Of a stretch of DNA of 64,000 bases, positions 32,953 to 42,223 are shown in pieces (positions within the stretch are counted from its first letter, which is position 1; each line of letters opens with the position of its first letter). This stretch comes from Flavobacterium sp. HJ-32-4 (GTDB lineage Bacteria > Bacteroidota > Bacteroidia > Flavobacteriales > Flavobacteriaceae): assembly GCF_022532105.1 (NCBI RefSeq), contig NZ_CP092832.1, forward strand, positions 3,067,001-3,131,000, read 5' to 3'. The notes beneath the pieces were generated by a model. It made no database searches. It saw only the letters and a program-made list of their open reading frames with translations, and was not told where the DNA came from. Position numbers and translations under genes: made by a program.

Positions 32953-35103
32953 TTATAAATTATTCAACTGATTGCTTTTCTTGTCTTCGCTGATCGACCA
33001 AAAGAAGCCCACGAAAAAGAAGCGATCGGCCGTGGGTTCAATGGCCCGGCGTGGGAAACGTCCGGAACCATCGGCCGTGTTGGCGTACTGATACCCGAAC
33101 ACATTTGCCACATTGAAGAGGTTCGAAATCGAGAAGTAGAGTATCTTCTGCTGGCTCAACAAATACGCCCAACCGAGGCTGGTGTTGTGATACGGCCGGG
33201 TGCGGTCTGACAGAAAACCCGATTCATTAGGATTGGTGTACGGCCTACCCGACGTGTAACTATGGGTAATCCCGATCTGCGACCGCCATTCGCTCACAAA
33301 AAACTTCGTTACCAGCGAGAAATTGTGCTTGGTCGCAAAACCCGGCATGGTCTCGGTCGGATAATTCTGGTACTCCCGCTGGGTATCCAGAAACGAATAC
33401 GACACCCAGTACTCGAGGTTCTTGATCAGCTTGCTGTCGCGCCAGAAGATATCGAGGCCTTTTGCATAGCCAAACCCGTCGTTGCGGAAAACCGAGTTCG
33501 ACTGTGACGTTTCGGTATCATACGACACAAGGTCACGATAGTTTTTATAGTAGGTCTCGGCCCGAAAGGTACGCCCGTCGCGGGCATACTGGAAATTCAG
33601 GATATAGTGTCCCGACTTCTCCGTTTCAAATGCGTCCTCGTATTTCAGGTAGTCCTGACGGGGTGCTTGTGAGAACCGTCCATACGCCAGCGCAAACTGT
33701 CCGAAACGCGAGACTTTATACGCCAACGACGCCCTCGGTGACAGATCCGTCTGGTTGATGTAGTGGTTGTCTGTGGCACGAACACCCGCCTTGAATGCGA
33801 ATTTTTTCGACAGGAAGACATCCATTTCCACATAACCCGCTGCGATGCCGCTGTCGTAGCCCGACTGGAAGGTACCACCGGAATTCCCCAAATACGACTC
33901 GTCGAACTTCGTACGGAAGTAGTCACCGCCGACCGTCAGCTTCACGCGATCGGAGAACTTCTTCTGGAGTTTCAGTTTCACCTGTCCGGCCGTTTCTACG
34001 TTCGACACGTCATCCAGGTTGATACCGATTCCGTTTCGGCTGTAGCCAAATCCGACTCCGGCGTGTATCGACCAGTTGTCCCACATAATGCCTTTGTAGA
34101 CCGAATTGAAGTAAAAGTTATTGTTGGCCAAGTCAAAGCGCACTTTTTCGGGTTGGTTGATGTCGACCTGATTCAGGTCAAACCGGGCGGCATCGAACGC
34201 TCCGTAGACCTTGAGTACGCCGTCGTTGAAGTGGTGCCGGTACACCGCTTCTCCCGACAAACTCTCATACGGGCGGTTCCAGTCGACAGCCTGCGGTATC
34301 GCCACCTGATACGGCGCCAGGTTGATGTAGGCCGTATTAAGACTAAACGAATCTTTCTTCCATTTTTGGGTGTTGCCGACACCCAGGCCAACCGTCATCA
34401 GCGACACATCCGTTTTCTCCTGGTCGGGTTCATCAATCGTGTTCAGCAATAAGACACTTGACAAGGCTTCTCCGTATTCGGCAGAATAGCCGCCTGTAGA
34501 AAAGGAAATCCCACTGAACAAAAACGGCGAGAAACGCCCACGGGTCGGGATGTTGTTGGCAGATGCACCATACGGTTGCGGCACACGAACGCCATCGACA
34601 AACGTTTGGGTTTCATCGGCTTCCCCACCACGCACGAACAACCGACCGCTCTCGCCGACGGTTTGCGTGCCGGGGAGCGTTTGCAAGGCGGCGATAATAT
34701 TTCCGGCTGAACCCGCTGTTGTGACGATGTCAAGCGGCTTCAACACCGATACGCGCGCTTTTTCACCGGCTTCCATGGTGCCCGCGGTAATCACAACGGC
34801 ATCCAGAGCATTCACGCTTTCTTTCAGGCGAATGGATAGATTCGTAGCGGCCGCCACGTCAACTTCCAGGCTGAACGGTTCAAAGGTCAGGAACGTCACG
34901 CGGAGCAGTCGGGTTCCGGTTTCTGCTGTTGCAAACGAAAACGTACCGTCTGCGGCGGTCGAGGTGCCGTCATACGTTCCGTCGAGGAACACATTCGCCC
35001 CTTCCAACGGACGGCCTTTCGGGTCGGTAACCGTGCCGGATACCGTGCGTTGCCCGTAGGAGAAAAGAGAAACGAAAAAGAAAAGAGGTAGTAGACACTT
35101 CAT
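32953..35103 (-). CDS. TonB-dependent outer membrane receptor
   Basis: About 716 residues from the ATG at 35101-35103 (MKCLLPLFFFVSLFSYGQ); the frame extends to 35250 but homologues start with the signal peptide. After it comes a carboxypeptidase-like regulatory domain (GTVTDPKGRPLEGANVFLDGTYDGT), a plug domain (SAGNIIAALQTLPGTQTVGESGRLFVRGGEADETQTFVDGVRV) and the beta-barrel to a C-terminal Phe-rich end (FFFVGFFWS). No SusD-type partner follows, so it is more likely a metal or siderophore-type receptor than a glycan receptor. The substrate cannot be told. Confidence 0.93.
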   Translation of the reverse strand: MKCLLPLFFFVSLFSYGQRTVSGTVTDPKGRPLEGANVFLDGTYDGTSTAADGTFSFATAETGTRLLRVTFLTFEPFSLEVDVAAATNLSIRLKESVNALDAVVITAGTMEAGEKARVSVLKPLDIVTTAGSAGNIIAALQTLPGTQTVGESGRLFVRGGEADETQTFVDGVRVPQPYGASANNIPTRGRFSPFLFSGISFSTGGYSAEYGEALSSVLLLNTIDEPDQEKTDVSLMTVGLGVGNTQKWKKDSFSLNTAYINLAPYQVAIPQAVDWNRPYESLSGEAVYRHHFNDGVLKVYGAFDAARFDLNQVDINQPEKVRFDLANNNFYFNSVYKGIMWDNWSIHAGVGFGYSRNGIGINLDDVSNVETAGQVKLKLQKKFSDRVKLTVGGDYFRTKFDESYLGNSGGTFQSGYDSGIAAGYVEMDVFLSKKFAFKAGVRATDNHYINQTDLSPRASLAYKVSRFGQFALAYGRFSQAPRQDYLKYEDAFETEKSGHYILNFQYARDGRTFRAETYYKNYRDLVSYDTETSQSNSVFRNDGFGYAKGLDIFWRDSKLIKNLEYWVSYSFLDTQREYQNYPTETMPGFATKHNFSLVTKFFVSEWRSQIGITHSYTSGRPYTNPNESGFLSDRTRPYHNTSLGWAYLLSQQKILYFSISNLFNVANVFGYQYANTADGSGRFPRRAIEPTADRFFFVGFFWSISEDKKSNQLNNL

Positions 35104-35221
35104 GTGAGTTGGTTTGATGACGCAAAGTTGGTGTTTTGGCCACGCTTCCAAAAATAACGTTTTCCGAATTGTCTTTTTTTGGGGATGAATTGTAAATTGC
35201 TGCCCGAAACCAAACCAACAC

Positions 35222-36388
35222 ATGCAATCACGGTTCTTCTTATGGCTCACGCTGTTCGTGGGTACTCTTCAAGCGCAGGTCACCTTCGATCCGGGTGCCA
35301 TCACCGACGCCTCCGGCAAGACGTTTACCTGTCTTATCCGCAATGAAGGATGGGTCAGCAATCCGGAGGATCTCACCTACAAAATAGGGGAAAATGGCGA
35401 TGTTCGATCACTTACGCTGAGAGAGATAAAGGAATTCCATATCGACTCGATCGTCTCGTATGTAAAGGCAAAAGTAACCCTTGACATGTCTTCGCCCAAT
35501 GTAGGGTACTATTCCAAGAAACGTGATCCGGAATGGCAAGACGCCGAAGTGTTACTGAAAGTATTGGTCGACGGCGATAAAGCGCGTTTATATGGATGGC
35601 GAAAAGGCAACGTACAACGGTTCTTCTACGCAACGGCAGCGGAGGGTCCCATCGTGGCGCTCGTCTACAAAAAATACGTCATCGAGGAAAAAACAGGCGT
35701 CAACAATCATTTCCGCGAACAACTGCGACAACTACAGAAAACGGTAGGGACCGACACCGATCTAAACGTCGACGAAATATCTTATGATACACGAGACCTG
35801 ACCAAAGCCTTTGTCGTACTCAATGGCATATCGGCAAAAAAAATGACCAAAACAGAGAAAGGCGATTTCAATTTACGAATTGGAGCGGGTATAAGTCTGG
35901 CACATGTCGACTACCATTCTACTTTCGGAAGTGCCCAATTCGAGCCACATACGAATGCCTACTTTGCACTGGAAGCCGAATATATCTTCGGGTTCAACCG
36001 CCAAAAATGGGCCGCTTTCGCAGGTGTTGGCACTACGAGTTATAAACCCGTACCTGTAAGCGTGTTGGAAGAAAACGATACGCGCATGCACTATGACGCA
36101 GTCGAGGTTCCATTTGGTGCCCGCTATTACATGTATCTGTCTAAACGCTCACGACTGTCGCTGGACTTCGGTATAACAGCCGCATTCCTGCGACACGGCG
36201 AATTCGAGGATACCTATGGCGATCTACAGATGGAATCAAGCGTCAATGCCTTTGTGTCGGCCGGTTACCAATGGAGCGTACTCGGCCTCTATGTACGCTA
36301 CAACGGCCAGCGTGAGCTGGTGGACTACAATAGCGATACCGTAAAATACAAAAGCGTTACGATGGTCGTTACGTATAAACTCTTCTAA
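35222..36388 (+). CDS. envelope protein, tandem paralogue 1
   Basis: 388 residues with a signal peptide ending LQAQ. The N-terminal part (21-180) is shared with the next gene: a Gly/Asp strand (FDPGAITDASGKTFTCLIRNEGW), the TYKI and LREIKEF region, and an RFFYA...VALVYKKYV block. The C-terminal 190 residues are beta-rich with alternating aromatics (RIGAGISLAHVDYHSTF; FGARYYMYLSKRSRLSLDFGITAAFL; GYQWSVLGLYVRYNGQREL), suggesting an outer-membrane beta-barrel. The family is not recognised. The stop is 3 bases before the paralogue. Confidence 0.75.
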   Translation: MQSRFFLWLTLFVGTLQAQVTFDPGAITDASGKTFTCLIRNEGWVSNPEDLTYKIGENGDVRSLTLREIKEFHIDSIVSYVKAKVTLDMSSPNVGYYSKKRDPEWQDAEVLLKVLVDGDKARLYGWRKGNVQRFFYATAAEGPIVALVYKKYVIEEKTGVNNHFREQLRQLQKTVGTDTDLNVDEISYDTRDLTKAFVVLNGISAKKMTKTEKGDFNLRIGAGISLAHVDYHSTFGSAQFEPHTNAYFALEAEYIFGFNRQKWAAFAGVGTTSYKPVPVSVLEENDTRMHYDAVEVPFGARYYMYLSKRSRLSLDFGITAAFLRHGEFEDTYGDLQMESSVNAFVSAGYQWSVLGLYVRYNGQRELVDYNSDTVKYKSVTMVVTYKLF

Positions 36389-36391
36389 AAT

Positions 36392-37600
36392 ATGAGATTA
36401 CTATTACTACTACTTACGTGCGTCACGGCAAGCCTGTACGCCCAAGTACGCTATGAACCCGGTTACTTTATCGACAACAACGGCAAGCGCACCGATTGTC
36501 TGGTTCGTGATATCGGCTGGTTCTACAGTCCGAAGAAAATGGACTACAAACTGACAGAGACAGACGAAAGCAAAACCATCGGAATGGAAGAACTCCGCGC
36601 TTTTTCAGTCGGGGTAACAAAATTCGAACGCTATACGGTCGATATCGACGTATCCGGCTCGAGTGCACAGACGCTTAGCACCGAAAAGCAACCGAAATGG
36701 GAAAAACAAACCGTCTTTCTAAAGGTAGTAATAGAAGGCGAAACGACGCTTTATTCCTATACGACGTCAAGCACACAGCGCTTTTTCTATGCCAAAAAGG
36801 GCGAGACCCCTGTGCAACTGGTATATAAGGAATACCTGAAAGAGGATAATTCCATCGGTGCGAACAATTTCTTCCGGCAACAACTTTTTCTACTCGCCGG
36901 AAGCCCGGCATCAGATAAAAAGACCATTGAAAAACTGAATTACACCGAAAAAAGTCTTTCTGCTTTTTTCTTATCCCTCCAACCGCAAGCGGTAACAGCC
37001 ACAGCGACAGTTGACCGGCGTAGTGCCGGGAAGACGAATTGGCAACTACGGCTCAAAGCGGGCGTGTCGTTTGCCCAGTTGAAAGGCTCAGACTACAATA
37101 AAACCTTTTCATTTTCAGCCGCCGCCGTGGTACCGGTCGTCGCATTTGATGCCCAATACACGCTCCCATTAGGGCGTAATAAATGGTCACTATTCGTATC
37201 GCCCAATTTCGAGCGGATCAATCAGGACAACGACTATACCCATCAGGCAAAAACGGTAAGGGTGAACAGCCATCTCAACAGGCTCCAGCTTCCTCTCGGC
37301 ATGCGGCACCATTTCTTTTTCACGCAAACCGATGCCGTTTTTATTGGCGGGCAACTCAATTTCAATATCCCTTTCCGATCGTCCCTCGCCGTTGACGCAC
37401 CGGGTTCCGTACCGGATCTCAACCGTTCCGCCATTGCTGTCGGCAAAACGATCTCATTTGGTTTGGGCGCCGGTTGTACGATACGAAAATGGTCGTTTGA
37501 AGCGCGTTACGAAACACCAAACAAGATTTCACGGCTTTGGGAAGATTGGAATATCGATTATAGCGGCTTTAGGTTACTGCTCGGATACCGTATCTTCTGA
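36392..37600 (+). CDS. envelope protein, tandem paralogue 2
   Basis: 402 residues, a diverged duplicate of the preceding protein. It has a signal peptide (LLLLLLTCVTASLYAQ), YEPGYFIDNNGKRTDCLVRDIGW, MEELRAF, TQRFFYAKKGETPVQLVYKEYL and NFFRQQL. The second half is again a barrel-like beta-rich region ending in GFRLLLGYRIF, where the terminal Phe is typical of outer-membrane proteins. An intragenomic duplication is inferred from the shared layout. The pair could form one complex. Confidence 0.75.
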   Translation: MRLLLLLLTCVTASLYAQVRYEPGYFIDNNGKRTDCLVRDIGWFYSPKKMDYKLTETDESKTIGMEELRAFSVGVTKFERYTVDIDVSGSSAQTLSTEKQPKWEKQTVFLKVVIEGETTLYSYTTSSTQRFFYAKKGETPVQLVYKEYLKEDNSIGANNFFRQQLFLLAGSPASDKKTIEKLNYTEKSLSAFFLSLQPQAVTATATVDRRSAGKTNWQLRLKAGVSFAQLKGSDYNKTFSFSAAAVVPVVAFDAQYTLPLGRNKWSLFVSPNFERINQDNDYTHQAKTVRVNSHLNRLQLPLGMRHHFFFTQTDAVFIGGQLNFNIPFRSSLAVDAPGSVPDLNRSAIAVGKTISFGLGAGCTIRKWSFEARYETPNKISRLWEDWNIDYSGFRLLLGYRIF

Positions 37601-37670
37601 GTCGTTAAAGTATTGATAACCCGCTTCCGTCTCTCAGCGTGACGCTGTATCTTAGAAAACAAAAATCGCC

Positions 37671-38048
37671 ATGAAGATTCCGTCACATTATCTTCCGGTC
37701 ATGCCCTACCTCATCGTAAACGACGCACAGACGTTTTTCACGATGGCAGTAGAAGTATTCGGAGCCAAAGAGCAATACCTCTCGCGTCTCGGCGACGGCA
37801 CCATCCGGCACGGTGAAATTCGCCTGCACGATGCGGTCATTATGTTTTCACAAGCCAATGAGAAATTTACCGCAAAGCCGGCCGGGATGTTTCTCTATGT
37901 TGAAAATGTCGACACGATATACAATAAAGGCCTCCAACACGGCGGCATTTCCCTGATGGCACCCATGACCCAGGAATACGGCTACACCGCCGGCTTCGAA
38001 GACCCTTATGGCAACCAATGGTGGATCGTCGAAGGCGCTTCCTCCTGA
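37671..38048 (+). CDS. VOC-family protein
   Basis: A 125-residue glyoxalase-fold protein of the PhnB-like type. It reads VMPYLIVNDAQTFFTMAVEVFGAKEQY, then HGEIRLHDAVIMFSQANEKF, and ends AGFEDPYGNQWWIVE. The Asp-Pro-x-Gly-Asn-x-Trp ending is diagnostic. There is no clear link to neighbours; a promoter gap of 70 bases precedes it. Confidence 0.87.
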   Translation: MKIPSHYLPVMPYLIVNDAQTFFTMAVEVFGAKEQYLSRLGDGTIRHGEIRLHDAVIMFSQANEKFTAKPAGMFLYVENVDTIYNKGLQHGGISLMAPMTQEYGYTAGFEDPYGNQWWIVEGASS

Positions 38049-38072
38049 TATCCCACACCAAAATCCCTCCAC

Positions 38073-38519
38073 ATGAAAAAGAACCTGTACCTCTACTCGA
38101 CCCTCATCGCACTGGCTTTCGGCTGCAAATCGCCCAACGAGCAGGCGGAAGAAGCCCAAGACGACTTGAAAGAAGCCCAACAAGAACAGGCCGAAGCGCA
38201 ATCGGAATACGACGCTACGCAGGCGACCGATACCTCTGATTACGCCAAATTGAAAGCCGGAACCAAGAAAATCATCGCCGACAACGAGCGCCGCATCGCC
38301 GAGTTCAAGGTCAAGCTCGCCAGCGAAAACGCCGAGAGCCGCAAGAAACTGCAAACGAAAATCGATACCCTCGAGGCCCGTAACGAGCGCCTATCCGAAC
38401 AGCTTGACAGTTACAAAGCCGAGGGTGAGGCCAAATGGAAATCGTTCCGCAGCCGCATCGAGAAAAGCGTCGACGACATCGAACGCGACATCGACAACTA
38501 TAAAAATAAAAAGGAGTAG
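38073..38519 (+). CDS. lipoprotein with long coiled coil
   Basis: 148 residues: a lipoprotein signal (LIALAFGCKSPNEQ, lipobox Cys near 18) followed by an Ala/Glu/Gln/Lys-rich helical rod (EEAQDDLKEAQQEQAEAQ; RKKLQTKIDTLEARNERL) almost to the end. It is probably anchored to a membrane and may act as a spacer, like Lpp-type or peptidoglycan-binding coils, but no peptidoglycan motif is evident. It lies 24 bases after the VOC gene and 4 bases before the next lipoprotein. Confidence 0.75.
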   Translation: MKKNLYLYSTLIALAFGCKSPNEQAEEAQDDLKEAQQEQAEAQSEYDATQATDTSDYAKLKAGTKKIIADNERRIAEFKVKLASENAESRKKLQTKIDTLEARNERLSEQLDSYKAEGEAKWKSFRSRIEKSVDDIERDIDNYKNKKE

Positions 38520-38523
38520 GTTC

Positions 38524-39036
38524 ATGAGATTCCTTTTACCCATTGTCGCCCTGACGGTACTGTTTTCCGCCTGCGGCAAGAAAGAGGCGTCAGTACCACC
38601 CGCCGAAAAGCCCTCCCGCAAAGCCACTTCGCTCCTGAATGCGGCCTCCTGGATGGAAGGCCGTTGGGAAAACCAATCGAAAGACGGTGTGTTGTCTGAA
38701 ATCTGGCAAAAAGAAAGCGACTCACTCTTCAAGGGCGCGTCCTACTTCGTCGCCGGAAACGATACGCTCTTTGCCGAAAGCGTCGACCTGGTGCTGACAC
38801 GCGATGGATACCTTGACTACATTGTTTCGGTTCCCGGACAAAACAACGAAAAGCCGGTTGCTTTCCGCCGCACGTCGGGCACCGAGACACAAATGGTGTT
38901 CGAGAATCCGCAACACGACTATCCGACCAGAATCGTCTATGAGCGCCGTCCGGGCGACAGCCTGGTGGCTACTATATCCGGTCACAAAAACGGCAAAACC
39001 GCGGCGGAGGTATTTCGTTTGAAGAAAGTAAAATAA
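38524..39036 (+). CDS. DUF6265-like lipoprotein
   Basis: 170 residues, starting at the ATG of MRFLLPIVALTVLFSACGKKE (38524; a frame from 38404 overlaps the preceding gene and is unlikely). Lipobox LFSAC. The domain begins NAASWMEGRWEN and has SEIWQKESDSLFKGASYFV and FENPQHDYPTRIVYERR, matching DUF6265 proteins as I recall them; function unknown. It ends directly at the GC-rich dispersed element. Confidence 0.75.
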   Translation: MRFLLPIVALTVLFSACGKKEASVPPAEKPSRKATSLLNAASWMEGRWENQSKDGVLSEIWQKESDSLFKGASYFVAGNDTLFAESVDLVLTRDGYLDYIVSVPGQNNEKPVAFRRTSGTETQMVFENPQHDYPTRIVYERRPGDSLVATISGHKNGKTAAEVFRLKKVK

Positions 39037-39176
39037 GGGGGGCAGCTTTCCGGCTGTCCGCTTACGCCTCGGCCGCCCGGTGTTCCGGCAACGGGCTTTC
39101 GCGGCTTCCGTTGGTCGCCGCGCCCTCCCGGCCGTCACAACCGTCTGGCCTTCGTTGTGCCGCTTCCCATCCGGGC
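39037..39176 (-). repeat. GC-rich dispersed structured element, copy A
   Basis: Read on the minus strand this contains GGATGGGAAGCGGCA, GGGCGCGGCGACC, GGAAGCC and AGCGGACAGCC in the same order as copy B at 42400-42555, where the corresponding words are GGATGGAAGCGGCA, GGGGGCGACC, GGAAGCC and AGCGGACAGCC. The interior differs but forms its own hairpin (CACAAC with GTTGTG). It lies between the DUF6265 stop and a bidirectional terminator. Confidence 0.7.
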
Positions 39177-39188
39177 TGCATACTTCAC

Positions 39189-39222
39189 AAAAAAAACCTC
39201 CGGAGTTCGCCGGAGGTTTTTT
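39189..39222. terminator. bidirectional intrinsic terminator
   Basis: AACCTCCGG (39195-39203), loop AGTTCG, CCGGAGGTT (39210-39218), with an A-run before and a T-run after. It separates the rightward lipoprotein operon from pepD, which converges on it. Confidence 0.92.
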
Positions 39223-39237
39223 GCTTTTAGGACTTCT

Positions 39238-40698
39238 CTATGCTTTCGCAGGGATGTTCGCCAATATCTCAAGTACCAATTTCCAGTATTTCTGGGCGGA
39301 CGAAATGCTGGCCCGTTCATCCGGACTGTGCGCACCACGAATCGTCGGACCGAAGGAAATCATGTCCATACCGGGGTAATTCGTCCCGAGAATCCCGCAT
39401 TCGAGTCCGGCGTGGCAGGCCACCACATGCGGTTTGCTGCCGTTTTGCTTTTCGTATATCGACGTGACGATGTCGAGTATTTCCGATTGCACGTTCGGTG
39501 TCCAACCCGGGTACGAGCCCGAAAAGGTTACCTCGCATCCCATCAGTTCAAAAGCCGAGCGCAGGGCATTGGCGAGGTCGAACTTCGAACTTTCGACCGA
39601 CGAACGCGTCAGGCATTGCACTGAAATCTGTCCGTTTCCGACCACCACACGGGCAATGTTATTCGACGTCTCCACCAAATCCGGCATATCCGCACTCATA
39701 CGATACACGCCGTTATGCGCCGCGTAAATCGCACGCAGCAGGCCTTCCTGCACACCGAGATCCATGACTTTAGCCGGTAATTCCGACTTCTCGATCCGAA
39801 TATCAAGATTCGGTTCTGTCGTTTTATATTCCGCCTTAATATCGTTGATGGTTTCCTGCATATCAAACACATACGCCTCATCATACATCGATGCGATGAT
39901 TACCTTGGCCACGCTCTCCCGTGGGATCGCGTTGCGCAGGCTGCCGCCGTTGATTTCCGCTACCTGGAGACCGAAATTTTCAAATCCGTCGAACAGCAGT
40001 CGGTTCATGATTTTGTTGGCGTTGCCGAGTCCTTTGTGGATATCCATCCCAGAGTGCCCGCCGTTGAGACCTCTGACCGTAACCGTGTAACCCACCGAGT
40101 GTTCCGGGGTATCCTCCTCTTCATATTCCCGCACGGCCGTAACGTCGACGCCACCGGCACAACCGATGTCGATCTCGTCGTCTTCCTCCGTATCGAGGTT
40201 CAGCAGTATGTCGCCGGTGAGAATGCCGCCTTTGAGTCCGAGCGCGCCCGTCATACCCGTCTCCTCATCGATTGTAAACAATGCTTCGATGGCCGGATGC
40301 GGAATATCGGTGCTTTCGAGTATCGCCATGATGGTCGCGACCCCGAGTCCGTTATCAGCGCCCAAGGTCGTACCGCGAGCCCGCACCCAATCGCCGTCGA
40401 CATACATGTCAATGCCCTGGGTATCGAAATCGAATACCGTATCGTTGTTTTTTTGGTGCACCATGTCGAGATGCGACTGCATGACGATGGTCTTGCGGTC
40501 TTCCATTCCGGGCGTGGCCGGCTTGCGGATGATGACGTTGCGGACGTCGTCTTCAAAGGTTTCGAGCCCCAGTTTCTCGCCAAACGCTTTCATAAACGCG
40601 ATGACACGGTCTTCTTTCTTCGAAGGACGCGGCACGGCGTTCAGGTCGGCAAATTTATTCCAGAGGGCTTGGGGTTCGAGGTTGCGGATGTCGCTCAT
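39238..40698 (-). CDS. pepD: aminoacyl-histidine dipeptidase (PepD/carnosinase-like, M20)
   Basis: About 486 residues from the ATG at 40696-40698 (MSDIRNLEPQALWNKF). Zinc peptidase signatures: VMQSHLDMVHQKN (first ligand His and catalytic Asp), GTTLGADNGLGVAT (bridging Asp), FTIDEETGMTGALG (catalytic Glu pair), and a late CHAGLECGIL segment with the last His. The lid domain lies between about 200 and 390. It hydrolyses Xaa-His and other dipeptides in the cytosol. The frame extends to 40725 into a low-complexity repeat, so the shorter start is preferred. Confidence 0.95.
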   Translation of the reverse strand: MSDIRNLEPQALWNKFADLNAVPRPSKKEDRVIAFMKAFGEKLGLETFEDDVRNVIIRKPATPGMEDRKTIVMQSHLDMVHQKNNDTVFDFDTQGIDMYVDGDWVRARGTTLGADNGLGVATIMAILESTDIPHPAIEALFTIDEETGMTGALGLKGGILTGDILLNLDTEEDDEIDIGCAGGVDVTAVREYEEEDTPEHSVGYTVTVRGLNGGHSGMDIHKGLGNANKIMNRLLFDGFENFGLQVAEINGGSLRNAIPRESVAKVIIASMYDEAYVFDMQETINDIKAEYKTTEPNLDIRIEKSELPAKVMDLGVQEGLLRAIYAAHNGVYRMSADMPDLVETSNNIARVVVGNGQISVQCLTRSSVESSKFDLANALRSAFELMGCEVTFSGSYPGWTPNVQSEILDIVTSIYEKQNGSKPHVVACHAGLECGILGTNYPGMDMISFGPTIRGAHSPDERASISSAQKYWKLVLEILANIPAKA

Positions 40699-40700
40699 AT

Positions 40701-40862
40701 AGAGGGTTGATGGTTGATAGTTCACGGTTGATGGTTCAGGGTTGATAGTTCGGGGTTGAGGGTTCAGGGTTGAGGATCAGGGTTGACGATTGCACTTTGC
40801 TCCTTTTCAACTTCTTTTCTCTTTCTTCTCGCTCCTCACTCCTTGCTCCTTCCTCCACAAAA
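40701..40862. repeat. GGTTGAT-type heptamer block followed by a pyrimidine tract
   Basis: About a dozen degenerate 7-base units (GGTTGAT, AGTTCAC, GGTTCAG, GGGTTGA) from 40705 to 40782, then TTTTCTCTTTCTTCTCGCTCC-type pyrimidines to 40856. Same composite order as at 3100-3231. Confidence 0.7.
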
Positions 40863-40878
40863 ATACTACCTTTACACC

Positions 40879-41943
40879 ATGCCGCACAAAAAATATTGGT
40901 TGTCGTTATTCCTGGTGCTGCAGGTAGTGGTAGTCAAAACGCTTTCGTTTTTTCCGGAGGTGGTGGAGTCATTTTACAGCTGCGGACTCTACCCGTATCT
41001 CAGTTCGTTCTGGCGTTTGTTGTTAGGCTGGGTGCCCTTTTCGGTGGGGGACCTGCTTTATGGTATTTTGATCGTGACGGTCGTAAGGTGGCTGTGGCGC
41101 ATCCGTAAAACCTGGAAAACGGATGGGAAAGCACACGTCCTTCGGATGGTGAATATCGTGTCGGTAGCATACTGCTTGTTTCATATCGGTTGGGGGCTCA
41201 ACTACTACCGGTTGCGACTGCATGAGAAAATGGGGTTTGCGACCGAATATTCCGAGGCCGATTTGGCGGCGTTTACCGAACGGTTGATTGAGCGCACGAA
41301 TCAGGCGCATCTTGCCGTCACGGGTGACAAAAACATAAAAGTATCGGTGCCTTATTCACAGGATACCATTTTTGACAGGGCGACGACGGCCTACGAAACA
41401 CTCTCGGTCTCACATCCCTATTTTTCGTTTGAAAACCAAAGTACCAAGACATCGCTCATCAGCCTGCCCCTGACCTATATGGGATTTGCCGGTTATCTCA
41501 ACCCGTTTACGGGCGAGGCACAGGTCAACCGCTTGGTGCCGATGTATAGCTTTCCGATGACGACCTGTCATGAAATGGCCCATCAGATCGGCTATGCGTC
41601 GGAAAGTGAAGCCAATTTCATCGGTTTTCTGGCGAATGTCTCGTCGTCTGATCCGTACTTTCAATACAGCGGCTATGCGTATGCCCTGCGGTATTGCCTT
41701 TCGGCGCTTGAAAAACGCAAGGAAGGCAGTTCAGCACCCTATCTGGTGAAAATCAACGCGGGCATCAGGGCGAACTATAAAGAGTCGCGCGACTTTTGGG
41801 ACGCGCACCAAACCTTCCTCAACGACGGTTTTGAGGCCTTCTACGACACCTTTCTGAAAGCCAACAGCCAGGAAGACGGCATGGAAGGGTATAGTAAGTT
41901 TGTGGATTTGCTGGTGAATTATTATCGGACGAAGCCGCTGTAG
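40879..41943 (+). CDS. DUF3810 membrane protein with HEMAH zinc motif
   Basis: About 354 residues from the ATG at 40879. Helices lie near 6-25, 48-70 and 91-108, then a large domain. The peptidase-like motif HEMAHQIG (231-238) is followed by SESEANF, which could give the third Glu ligand. DUF3810 is widespread in Bacteroidota and uncharacterised; the motif suggests a membrane-bound metalloprotease. TACCTTTA (40867-40874) immediately before the ATG resembles a -7 box, so the mRNA may be nearly leaderless. Confidence 0.85.
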   Translation: MPHKKYWLSLFLVLQVVVVKTLSFFPEVVESFYSCGLYPYLSSFWRLLLGWVPFSVGDLLYGILIVTVVRWLWRIRKTWKTDGKAHVLRMVNIVSVAYCLFHIGWGLNYYRLRLHEKMGFATEYSEADLAAFTERLIERTNQAHLAVTGDKNIKVSVPYSQDTIFDRATTAYETLSVSHPYFSFENQSTKTSLISLPLTYMGFAGYLNPFTGEAQVNRLVPMYSFPMTTCHEMAHQIGYASESEANFIGFLANVSSSDPYFQYSGYAYALRYCLSALEKRKEGSSAPYLVKINAGIRANYKESRDFWDAHQTFLNDGFEAFYDTFLKANSQEDGMEGYSKFVDLLVNYYRTKPL

Positions 41944-42078
41944 ACCGTTACCGCCGAACAGGTGTAGCGCTGTGCCTCAATTACATAAAATGATTTAATT
42001 ATCAGCAACTTACGAAACGGTCCGTTCACCATCTGAAATCAGTTTTTCTACCCTCATCAGCGTTACGTAAATCCAAAA

Positions 42079-42216
42079 CTTTAACAAAAGATGCGGTTTT
42101 CCCGTTTGCTCCATTCCTGGATTTTCCGTAAGGGATGCATCCGCCCCTTCCCTGAAGGCAAAATACGTTTTCCCGACGAGACCCTTTTACGGGAAAACCA
42201 CCGAAAATGTTAAAAG
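42079..42216. other. long inverted-repeat element (about 138 bases)
   Basis: TTTAACA (42080-42086) and GGTTTTCCCGT (42095-42105) on the left face ACGGGAAAACC (42189-42199) and TGTTAAA (42108+100 to 42114+100, i.e. 42208-42214) on the right, giving 11 and 7 paired bases with a small internal loop. The interior repeats TTTTCCCG-type words and holds the palindrome GGATGCATCC. No open frame. The 41944-42078 flank shows nothing else. Confidence 0.55.
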
Positions 42217-42223
42217 TGGGGGG

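Noticed and set aside
35101..35250. Extended N-terminus of the TonB receptor
   Set aside because: The extra 49 residues contain no domain and precede a clear signal peptide, so translation from 35103 is more natural.
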